This document shows, piece by piece, positions 55,601-64,000 of a stretch of 64,000 nt of DNA. Location: positions 39,169,477-39,233,476 of the forward strand of contig OY735219.1 of NCBI GenBank assembly GCA_963457665.1, written 5' to 3'. Source of the stretch: Thysanoteuthis rhombus. Lineage: Eukaryota > Mollusca > Cephalopoda > Oegopsida > Thysanoteuthidae. Both the position numbers and the translations under genes were made by a program. The notes below the pieces were generated by a model. It was not told where the DNA came from, searched no databases, and saw only the letters and a list, made by a program, of their open reading frames with translations. Each line of letters begins with the position of its first letter. Position 1 is the stretch's first letter.

Positions 55601-55887
55601 ATTATCCAAAAATAAAGCAAAAGTCACATTTTTTCAAACCCTTGTTTTATAGCTAAAAAATGTTTTAACATCACACATTTCTGCTGTTCTATTGATATTA
55701 GCAAAATTTGAACTACAATTAAATGATATTTTGTCCCTAAAGAAGAAATATCTTGATTCTCATTGATTGATGTAACATAAAAGTCTATGAGAGTACAGGT
55801 GTACCTTGATTAGTGTAGTTAATTCATTCCAAAATTTTCCATACTGTTCAAAGCCACACAGCTGAAGGTGTTATTATACTCAAATGG
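55601..55887. other. No recognisable feature
   Basis: Possibly interior of the hAT-like element at 55475. Confidence 0.3.
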
Positions 55888-56126
55888 TTTTTTTTCAGCT
55901 ACCCTGCCGAAATAGTTTTTAGTGGGGGAGCTGAATTTACAATGTGAATATATACTATGTTCCCCTAATTAGAGTCTGACTATATCAGTGACCATCACCA
56001 AACAAAAGGCAGAGAACATAATTCATTCATTGACACAAATTTTTCCAATTTTTTTATTGATCGTTCCCTGCTGCCAAAAGATGTTGATCATGTGATTGTT
56101 CCCATTGAGTGACTAACAAGACCCGT
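55888..56126 (+). mobile_element. Repeat A, right part
   Basis: TTTTTTTCAGCTACC to ACAAGACCCG; the inner motif reads GATTGTTCCCATTGAG. Confidence 0.75.
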
Positions 56127-56240
56127 GATTTATTGATTTTCAGAATTGTTTGTGATGGTGATAGTTGAAAAACTATAGTCATTAGACGAAGAAATTGATA
56201 GGATTCTGACACTTTTGAACTTTGATTTAACTCATCCTAT
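56127..56240 (+). repeat. Flank J, second copy
   Basis: TGATTTATTGATTTTCAGAA to TTTTGAACTTTGATTT; see 5776-5890. Confidence 0.65.
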
Positions 56241-56514
56241 TTTGGATCTGAATCAGTTGAACTTCTATTTTTCTGAAGACAGAAATACTTTCTCTGATGT
56301 TTTTTGATTAATATTAAAGAATTGAATTTTTTTTTCTTTACGAAATATTCTGTTTGGCTAATGAGTGACATGAAATATCCTACCAGGATGGATTTTTGGG
56401 TGAGAGATGGCTTGAGTATTATCCAAAAGAAAAGCATGTAAAAAATCTAAGATATAATGTAAAAAATGATTTGCAGGGAGGTGCAGATGGACCTAGAGCT
56501 GCCTCTGTGAAAAG

Positions 56515-57120
56515 TGAAGAGAAAGAGAGAAAGAGAGAAAGAGAGAAGGAAAACAAGAAAACAAGGAATATATTGTATTAGAACAAGCATGGACAACTTT
56601 TTTGATCTAGCAGGTCATATGAGACATTATTCATCTTTATTTGGGCCACATATTCACTCACAAAATTTTGATCATATTACAGAAAGTGTACTTAATTGAT
56701 ATCTTATATATCCATATGAATTATAATTATTTTATTAAAGATTTGTAAAGGCAAAACAACAGTAATTTTACAATATGTATTGTAAAATTGACTTTCTGGG
56801 AAAAATTATATACAATTTTAAAGAAATGTCAAGATTGGCTGTAGGCCACAAAGAATATTTCCGCAGACCAAATCTGGCTTGCAGGCCTGTGGTTGCCCAT
56901 ATGTGTATTAGAAGGAAATAGAGAGAGAAAAGGAACAGTGAGGAAAAAAAAAAGAAGGTGTGATCCATATGAGAAAGAAAGAGAGGGGAGAGAAAAAGGG
57001 AGATAATGAAGTAAATAGATGCAGAATTGGAAATGAAAGAGAAGAGAAAGAAAGAAAAACTATACGCAAGAGAGAGGGGAACAGTCTATCATGGAAAAGA
57101 AAGAAAGAAAAAAAGAGTGA
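56515..57120. repeat. Purine-rich tract split by a MITE
   Basis: GAAAGAGAGA-type sequence at 56515-56575 and 56914-57120, interrupted by the MITE at 56584-56905. Lys/Arg/Glu-rich and Phe/Ser-rich frames here are artefacts. Confidence 0.85.
56584..56905 (+). mobile_element. hAT-type MITE with perfect target duplication
   Basis: Ends CAAGCATGGACAAC and (minus) CACATATGGGCAACC. TATTAGAA stands on both sides (56576-56583 and 56906-56913), an exact 8-bp duplication. 322 bp, non-coding; closest relative 61437-61728. Confidence 0.9.
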
Positions 57121-57194
57121 AGGGAAACATACAAACATAGGTGTGAAAGAGTGACAGATTTCTCATTGGATGCAGAAGCAAAAACTTCAGAAAA

Positions 57195-57610
57195 TTTATT
57201 TTTAGTCTTAAATTGGCAAGCTTTTGGTAGAGCCAGCTCAACCTCCAAAACAAGAAAATCTCAATAGTCTCAAAAAGAAGAGTATACAACCATAGATTGG
57301 ACATAGACCTTCCCTAAGATTTGCCAGACCTCTTCATCATGGGCTTTACAGTGCCAGTATCTTCAGAACTTGTCCAAATCATCATGCCATCTTACTTTCT
57401 GCAGGCCACAATTTCACAAATGATTTCTGGGGATTCACGTTGTGAGTCATGATGTACAGCAGTTATCAAGCATTCTTGTAACATGGCCTGCTCATTGCCA
57501 TTGGGGTTTTCCAAATAATATCCATGATATCTCCAGAATGTTTTCCAATATAATGTGCTGTCTTGTGATTGTTCCATGTAATACATGTTGCACGTTCCTC
57601 AGCTAAGAGA
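57195..57610 (-). mobile_element. RTE LINE, rearranged by inversion
   Basis: 57195-57294 is plus-strand ORF2 (GGCAAGCTTTTGGTAGAGCC to AAGAGTATACAACCA). 57296-57610 is minus-strand, from the 3' UTR (TTGGACATAGACCTTCCC) back to the LRNVQH block. The order (3' part then inverted 5' part) is not that of ordinary twin priming. Confidence 0.8.
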
Positions 57611-57654
57611 CAATGTTTATCTCAAGTCTTAGATAGGAGTTACGCTTGCACTCT

Positions 57655-57970
57655 AAAAAAACTAATCATGAATATATTGATTAATGAATTTTCAAAAGAC
57701 AAGTACAAGCACTACCAGACACAAACTGAGGGACCAATTTAGCATAAACTTAGATTGTAAACCCAAACATTCCCTTCCTCACTAAAACCTATAAGGGGAT
57801 TTTAAAAAAAAACAAAGAAGCCTTCATTTTTTTTTAGACTTAATACAGAGAAAAGATTTAAATTTTCTGCCCTCTAGCTCCTTTGGAGTGGTTTGTACAC
57901 ATGACGTTTTCAAAGCCAGCGATCCAGCGAGCCAGCCAAACATGAAAACTAAAGATACCTATGTTCATGA
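57655..57970 (-). mobile_element. Repeat A, CAGGTCT end missing
   Basis: CTAATCATGAATATATTGATT through GGGACCAATTTAGCATAAAC to AACTAAAGATACCTATG; both termini are lost. Confidence 0.75.
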
Positions 57971-58884
57971 AAATGAAAGATATTGGTATTTCTTTCTCAA
58001 GGTTATGAATTTATAAAAGGTCAAGCCACTTTTTAAAACTGAGAATAATTGGATTTCTATTTTTCTGCTTATAATAGTAATCTCACTTTGGAAGAGTTCA
58101 CTTGGTTGACACTGCACCACAAAATGTTTACGATTTCAATGCACCACGAGGTATTGGCAATAGAACTGCCCACGAATCCCAGGGAAGCAGATTTTATAGT
58201 AATCCTTGCTGCCTTCTGATCAGTTGGTTACGCTGAGGCCAAAAAGACGATTGGTCACTCAATATGATCACAGGCAATTGCAACATCTGAATGGTCACCT
58301 TTACCAGCTCATAGCAGAACAAAAAATGAACCAAAAAATGAACAAAAAATGAAATATTAATCAGAGTGGTTGGTTAGTGGCACACTGCAATATCAAAATA
58401 AATAGATTCTGTTAAGTTTTAAAAATGTTCTGCATAATTCCAATGTCTACATATATTAATTAACACCTTAATACCTTGATAGCTCTGCCTCATAATAGAA
58501 ATTTTCATCTTAAAGTGAAATATTTTTCATTATCTCTTTTGAATGCTTTATCCATGATTGATTCAGAGACTTCAGGATTTGAAGGACTGTAATAAAAAGA
58601 CAGTATTTATTCAAGTATAATGCAAGAAAAAATTTGTCAAGTTGTCAAGAGAGAAATGGAATTGAGCTTTTTATTTTTTTTTTCAAAACCTGCTGTAGAA
58701 ACTCCCAAATACTTTTTTGGATGATTGCACTCCTTCTTGTTGCTTTGTTAACCAAATATTTTGGCCGATTCATTCTACAGCCTTCTGCAGTTGTATCATT
58801 CAAATGTGATGGTGGTGAACAAACATCCAAAATCCTACATCATAAGTGTCACTACCATTGGAGACAAAAATTCTGTTCACCACA
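57971..58884. other. No recognisable feature
   Basis: AT-rich, 0.9 kb. The 89-codon frame at 58634-58903 is unrecognised. Confidence 0.45.
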
Positions 58885-59616
58885 TGTGGTAATGTCCAAA
58901 TAATGTTAGACAAACTAAATGAAGTAAGCAAGAAAGTTGGCTTCCACATGAACAAATGTCATGTGCAATGAACATGTTGGTGACAAAGACATAATGATCA
59001 ATCAAAGATACAAAACTGGAGAAAGTAGACCACTACATATACCTCCAACAACGAGTCTCTACAAAGTCATCAAAAGAAGGAATCAAATGAAGAATTACAC
59101 AGGGTTGGCAAGCTTTTGGTAGAGCAAGCTCGACTTTCAAGAACAAGAAAATCCCATTAGTCCCCAAAAGAAGGGTATACAACCAATGTGTTCTACTGAT
59201 AGTCACATATGGAGCAGAAATGTGGAACCTGACCAAAAGATTGCTCCTCAAATTGAGAACTATACAACATACACATGAAAGAATCTTACTCAACCTCACA
59301 TGGAGAGATCATAAGATAGCATAGTATGTCAGAAAAAAGACAGGAGTCCGACACATCATAGAGTGTTTGAAAACTCAAATGGCAATGGGCTAGAAATGTT
59401 GCAAGAATGTTAGACAACAGCTGGACATCACGTCTCACAATGCGGATCCCCAGAGATCAGGTCTGAGGCTGTGGCTGACAGAAAGTGAGATGGCGTGACA
59501 AGCTAGATAAATTCAGAAAGTAATGGGTCCGCAATGCACATGATTGAGGGGTCTGATAAATCTTGAGGAAAGTCTACGTCAAACGACGGATGCTAACAGG
59601 TTGATGATGAAAATGA
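58885..59616 (+). mobile_element. RTE LINE 3' half
   Basis: From TTAGACAAACTAAATGAAG (ML.KLNEVSKKVGFHMN, about 58907-58955) through VDHYIYLQQRVSTKSSKE, TYGAEMWNLTKRLLLKLRT and WQWA-like blocks to GACGGATGCTAACAGGTTG and GATGATGAAAATGATG. Confidence 0.9.
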
Positions 59617-59924
59617 TGGTGCCCTACGCATAGCCCCAAAACTAGTAACCCCCACCTTACTCTCCCATTGCTTAACTGAAAAGATTTTTAAAAAAAAGGG
59701 AACATTCCTGAAGAAATAAAGGCCACATTCATTTAGAAATACCTCAAAATATTTTACAACAAAACATACAACTCCACTGAACCAAATCTTCACAAACAAA
59801 ACTTGTGCTTGCATAATGACCAGTTTTTCTTTCACCTGGTTGAATCGTTTTAATTTTTTTCAATTTAACTCTACATATATGAGTAAAAAAAAAATTTGAA
59901 GCTTAACTTCCATGCAAAACAATT
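59617..59924. other. No recognisable feature
   Basis: The 80-codon minus frame has no known motif. Confidence 0.45.
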
Positions 59925-60079
59925 TGCAAGAATGGCAGACAACCTATGGACATCACGACTCACAGATCACACGCACAACCGGGGCCGGCAGAATACAAGA
60001 TGGAGAGATGAACTACACAAATTCAGAAAGTACTGGCACAGCAACGGACGATAAAAGACCGATGATGATGATGATGATG
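59925..60079 (+). mobile_element. RTE LINE 3' end joined to repeat A
   Basis: NLQEWQTTYGHHDSQ-type decayed C-terminus, GATGGAGAGATGAACTACAC, ACGGACGATAAAAGACC and (GATGAT)n up to 60079, then repeat A starts at once. No left A part lies upstream. Confidence 0.85.
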
Positions 60080-60365
60080 TCTAGAAAAAAAAATTATTTT
60101 TTGTTTTTTTCAAATTTCCCTCCAAATAGGTTTTTAGAGAGGGAGGTCAATTTGCAATGTATGTTTATGCTAAATTGACTACTAGTTTGTGCCTGCTTAT
60201 TTTTTGGAAATTCAAACCTTTTAGTGATTCAACAAAAGGGATGAGAAGTAATTCATTCCTTGATCACTCTTTATTCCAATTTTTTGATAGATCATGCCCA
60301 ACATGGCATGCTGCCAAAAGACATTGGTCACATGATAGTTTCTATCAAGTGATTCAACAGACCTG
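60080..60365 (+). mobile_element. Repeat A, right part only
   Basis: Starts TCTAGAAAAAAAAATT immediately after the LINE tail, then GGTTTTTAGAGAGGGAGG to AACAGACCTG. Inner motif ATGATAGTTTCTATC. Confidence 0.85.
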
Positions 60366-60702
60366 GTCTGCATAATGGTAAATCCATGGGGCTGATGGTA
60401 AGCTATGTGATACCACATCCATGGCATCTTCTTTCTCTCAGATGTTATAACATAGGAAATTACAGTTTGTAATTTCCTGTTTGTTGAGATTACTTTCAAG
60501 CGTTTTTATACTATGTATTAAAGAAATACCTTGATCAGCAGTCAAAGATCATTCCTTCAAAATAGACCACAAATTAAAGCAATTGTAAGTTGGTTTATTA
60601 TAACATTTGAGTAAATGAAGATACTATGAATGACGGATTGTATAGCTAATATCAGCAAACAGGAAATTACAAACTAATTGTCAAGTTTGACCCTTTCAAT
60701 GA
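60366..60702. other. No recognisable feature
   Basis: A short inverted pair GGAAATTACA...TGTAATTTCC (60451-60477) and a further GGAAATTACAAAC at 60662; otherwise unclassified. Confidence 0.4.
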
Positions 60703-61121
60703 CAAATCTGGTTAGTAGGAGAATAGAAACCATCACATGACCAGCATCTTTTGGCAATATGCCATTTTTGGGGTGATCAAATAAAAAATTGGGAAAATGG
60801 GTGAACAAAGAACGAGTTGCTCTTTTCATATTGAATAGTGATTACTAAAAAAGTCTGAATTAAAAAAGTGATGCTGCTGGTCACAAACTAAGAGATCAAT
60901 ATAGCATAAATGTATATTGCAAATTGACCCCCCTCAACTAAATTTTCAAAAAACAAAAATAATTTTTTTTTGACATGATAAGGAGAAAATGTTTAAATTT
61001 TTAGCTCTCTGGTTCCATTGATGTAGCTTGTAAGCATGATATGTAGATACTTAGCCAGCCAGCCAGATCAACTTGAAAACTGAAGAAACCTCCGTTGATA
61101 GTTTTGGTTGAAGGTTTCTAA
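60703..61121 (-). mobile_element. Repeat A, near full length
   Basis: CAAATCTGGTTAGTAGGAG start, GAAACCATCACATGACC, all blocks, end GAAGGTTTCTAA. Confidence 0.85.
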
Positions 61122-61215
61122 TTAGACCACCATGATTTCTAATCACCATCTTCTTATGACATCTTCTTATGACAATGTTATGAATAATGCCTAAATTATC
61201 TTGGCTGGACTAAAT

Positions 61216-61329
61216 CATGGTTGCCAGATCTGGCCAAAAAGGGAGAACGTCCTCAGACAAAGCTCAGATTAACTCCTTCTAGCTAAATCTGGGCTGGATC
61301 TATGTTGGGCTAGATCTAGGTTGGCAATG
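61216..61329. mobile_element. Tiny hAT-like MITE (114 bp)
   Basis: Ends CATGGTTGCCAGATCTGG and (minus) CATTGCCAACCTAGATCTAG. No matching 8-bp flanks. Confidence 0.4.
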
Positions 61330-61436
61330 GTTTTCCTAATTCTTTTCCAGCAATCTTCAGAATCACTTCACCTGAATGACTGGTCTCAGGTCACAATGAC
61401 ACAGGTCAACATCCAATATGGATGATTACACTATCA

Positions 61437-61728
61437 CAGGCATGGGCAACCTTTTTGATCTAGTGGGGCACATCAGACATTTTTCATCTTTATCTGGGGC
61501 CATACATTTACTTGAAAAATGTCGATCGTATTACATAAAGCATACCTAATTTCAATTTTAGACAAACATATGAATTACAATTATTATATGATTGATTTGT
61601 GATGTCAAAACAATGCCGATTTTACAATATGAATGATAAAATTCTGAGGATAAATTACATAAGATTTTAAATAAATGTCTAGATTGGCCGCGGGCCACAG
61701 AAATTATTGCCGTGAGCCAAATCTGGTG
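61437..61728 (+). mobile_element. hAT-type MITE, right end deleted
   Basis: Starts CAGGCATGGGCAACC, the best left terminus of the family. It aligns with 56584-56905 to CCAAATCTGG, then stops. Flanks CACTATCA (61429-61436) and AACTATCA (61729-61736) agree at 7 of 8, so the last 30 bp seem to have been lost without loss of the target copy. Confidence 0.8.
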
Positions 61729-61995
61729 AACTATCAGATCACTGGAAAATCACGGTTACCTCCTTGTCTCGTCATTTCCGCTAGTTTCCAAATCCAGCCT
61801 CCACTGATTTTATTCTATTAAAACCAGTCATGTAATGTCATTATGATATTTGCATGGTTTCACATTTGATGGGAGAAATGCACTGAATAACTGACGCAGC
61901 AATACACAATATGATCATTTCAACATTTTTATTGCTTGGTGCATAAATTTGATGATTTGATTTTCTTCCACTGATTTTTGAAAAGTGATTTATAA

Positions 61996-62683
61996 ACGGG
62001 TCTGGTTAGCCACCCAAAAGAAACTTTCCTTCAACTAACGTCTTTTGGAAGTATGTTATGTCGGTGATTAGAAATCATGTTAATCAATTAAAATTTGGAG
62101 AAACGGGTGAATAACAAATGCTTTTCTCTTTTGATAGACACTAAAAGAAATCTGAATTTTCTAAAAAATCCTCCTCCTCCTCCTCCTCCTCCTCCTCCCT
62201 TTAACGTCCGTTGTTGGACATAGACCTTCCCCAGGATTCACCACATTTCTCTATCGTGGACGTTGCAGAGCCAGTATTTCCTGAATCTGTGTAGTTCATC
62301 TCTCCATCTTGTGTTCTGTCGGCCTCAGTTTCTTATGTGATCTCTGGGGATCTATGTTGTGAGACGTGATGTCCATCGGTTGTCTTTCATTCTTGGAACG
62401 TGGCCCGCCCATTGCCATTTGAACTTTTTAATAGTTTCTATATTGGCAAAAACTTACACTTCAAATTAGACAACCCACTAAAAACCTATTCCAGGGTTGT
62501 GGAGGTGGAATTAAAAGAAAAATACCAACATGAAAAGGAGAATATGTTGTAATATTCAGCTTCCTGGCTGCAGCCTGCATCCATGTTACATATATAAATA
62601 GCCAGCCAGCTAGCCAGCCAGCCAGCCAGACCAACTTGAAAACTGAAGAGACCCATGTTGACTGTTTTGGTTGACTGTTTCTA
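61996..62683 (-). mobile_element. Repeat A split by an RTE LINE at another site
   Basis: ACGGGTCTGGTTAGCC start; breaks after CTGAATTTTCTAAAAAA; resumes at GCAAAAACTTACACTTC; ends TTGACTGTTTCTAA. The right part has a long GCCAGCCAG run (62600-62630). Confidence 0.85.
62166..62445 (-). mobile_element. RTE LINE 3' end with (GGA)n tail
   Basis: The tail is about 30 bp of CCT on the plus text. Then 3' UTR TTTAACGTCCGTTGTTGG and ORF2 C-terminus back to the LKSSNGN block. Confidence 0.9.
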
Positions 62684-62867
62684 ATAAAGTATTTATCTAC
62701 TGAGTGGTGCAGATATTGCACAAAGGTATTTAATCATTAGATTGCAAAATCCTACAGGAATGCATTTTTGTGCAATAAAAGTAATAACCTTGGGCAATGT
62801 TTGTGAGAACTTTTTTCCATATCTTACGATGGGATAAGATCACACACGAATGCATCAATAAGCCTGC

Positions 62868-63050
62868 AGCCTAGCACATAGTTATTAGCTGAATTTTGAT
62901 CTGAACTTTTCAAAGTATAATGTTTGATCTATGGGATTAATCATCACCACTAAGTTAAGTGCATTGACAATGAAGGAAATTATGTCAAAAAATAAATACA
63001 CGTTGTGTAAAATAAAGGCTTTTATCCATTGTTAGGCTCTAGCTATGTAG
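62868..63050 (+). repeat. Repeat D, longest copy
   Basis: TTATTAGCTGAATTTTGATC, TTTGATCTATGGGATTAATC, ACTAAGTTAAGTGCATTGAC, GAAGGAAATTATGTC and GTTGTGTAAAATAAAGGC. Unclassified; no inverted ends seen. Confidence 0.55.
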
Positions 63051-63119
63051 AGATTGATACGTCAGAACAGATAAATAGATATATATGAATATAGGATATA
63101 CATATATATATATACATTC

Positions 63120-63175
63120 ATACATTCACACACACACTCACACATACTCACACATACACACACACACACATCTGC
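63120..63175. repeat. (CA)n-rich tract
   Basis: CACACA with CTCACA interruptions. Confidence 0.85.
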
Positions 63176-63455
63176 TAACAGAATAAGAATATTGTGCAAA
63201 ATTGTCCATACAAACAACCCAACAGTTGATCAAGATATAGTGTTTTCCCAATACCAAGGAACTGGTGGATGTGACTGTCAACAGGCTATTCAGGTGGTAA
63301 CTGCAGCATTTTCTTGACAATCGCGAAATGCAGCGGCAGCTTCAAGAAAAATGTTGACTTGATAGATGATATATTTTATAAAAAAAGACCCAAAACCCTT
63401 TTCATTTTAATGACATTCCAGACATTTGATGTGATGGTTTGTGCTTAGTGAAATA

Positions 63456-63462
<7 letters not shown>

Positions 63463-63511
<49 letters not shown>
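63463..63511. repeat. (TA)n microsatellite
   Basis: About 49 bp of TA. Confidence 0.95.
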
Positions 63512-63514
<3 letters not shown>

Positions 63515-63710
63515 AGTGTTAATCATCAAGTATATAGTCTGACACATGGTAATTGGCTACATTTTGATCAGAAATCTTTACCGTATAATATTTGATTTAT
63601 GTGATCAATATTCACCCCTGAATTAAGTACAAGGAAAGAGATTATGTTGGAAAATAAGCTTCTGTTGAGTAGAATGAATACTTTTTTATCATCAGGCTGA
63701 TGTACCTCTA
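63515..63710 (+). repeat. Repeat D, second nearby copy
   Basis: TAATTGGCTACATTTTGATC, TATTTGATTTATGTGATCAA, CTGAATTAAGTAC, GAGATTATGTTGGAAAATAA. Same orientation as 62868, 650 bp apart. Confidence 0.55.
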
Positions 63711-63835
63711 TACAAGCAAAGAGAATTTGGAGGGTTAAAATGAAAACTTTTCATCATTGTTAGAGATATACATTACTTGTGTACTTCAGTGATATAAGAT
63801 TTGAATTATTGGTTACTCAGTAAAATCCAATTCAT

Positions 63836-64000
63836 TGGTGGTAAAAATGGCACTGGTAAAAAAAGCTTTGTAAAAAGTGCACTGGTAAAAATTGTGCTGG
63901 TAAAAATTGCACTGGTAAAAATACCCTGGTAAAAATAGCCTTTAAAAATAGCACTGATAAAAATGGCCTGGTAAAAATAGCTTGATTAAAATGGCACAAG
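63836..64000. repeat. Minisatellite of about 15 bp, running off the window
   Basis: About eleven units of GCACTGGTAAAAATT-type sequence. Spacing varies from 13 to 16 bp because of small indels. It continues past the window end. Confidence 0.9.

Overview
This is AT-rich metazoan DNA packed with transposon relics. I found no credible host protein-coding exon on either strand: the longer open frames are translations of (TA)n arrays (Ile-Tyr strings), of pyrimidine or purine tracts, or of decayed transposons. RTE-clade LINE fragments, many long (TA)n and (GTAT)n arrays, tRNA-type SINEs and hAT-like MITEs together suggest a large, repeat-rich invertebrate genome. A cephalopod or other mollusc is my best guess, at low to moderate confidence, from general resemblance only.

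Two families dominate. 'Repeat A' (about 430-500 bp when full, roughly 36 copies or fragments, both strands, about a fifth of the window) starts with (T)TAGAAACTGTCA. It carries the inverted copy of that motif about 21 bp inside its other end, has an internal (ATGT)n/CTGGCTGG stretch and shows no coding capacity. This asymmetric layout recalls Helentron-derived HINE/DINE elements, but that is inference. The second family is an RTE-clade LINE (about 23 fragments, nearly all 5'-truncated) ending in trinucleotide tails. In at least three A copies, and at a fourth junction, the LINE tail meets A at the same internal point, so this is either a preferred target or an amplified composite.

Minor families fill much of the rest. 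There are two Tc1/mariner transposase relics of Tc1 type (185-620, 18715-20060) and one mariner relic (48110-48618). A hAT-type MITE occurs three times, two copies with exact 8-bp target duplications, and further hAT-like MITEs lie at 7728, 21483, 35920 and 61216. An inverted (head-to-head) tRNA-SINE dimer sits inside one hAT MITE. A SINE-like family F has two alternative heads and TA tails. Long-armed foldback MITEs lie at 4167, 41915, 43198 and 54657. Families C and D are unclassified. A nearly complete 5S rRNA-like pseudogene lies at 7612-7727, and several isolated tRNA-like SINE heads are present. Minisatellites have periods of 35, 59, 33 and about 15 bp.

Layout: 0-5 kb Tc1 relic, TA arrays, nested hAT/SINE dimer; 5-10 kb dense A copies, 5S pseudogene and the longest LINE copy; 10-20 kb mixed LINE/A, TA arrays and the better Tc1 relic; 20-26 kb mostly unclassified with tRNA-like heads; 26-38 kb dense A with nested LINEs; 38-48 kb LINEs, F SINEs and TA arrays; 48-49 kb mariner split by A; 49.4-51 kb featureless; 51-64 kb LINE, A, hAT MITEs and repeat D. 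Nothing here works as a pathway; the interest lies in element structure, nesting order and target choice. All coordinates and family boundaries were read by eye and may be off by several bases unless a target duplication fixes them.
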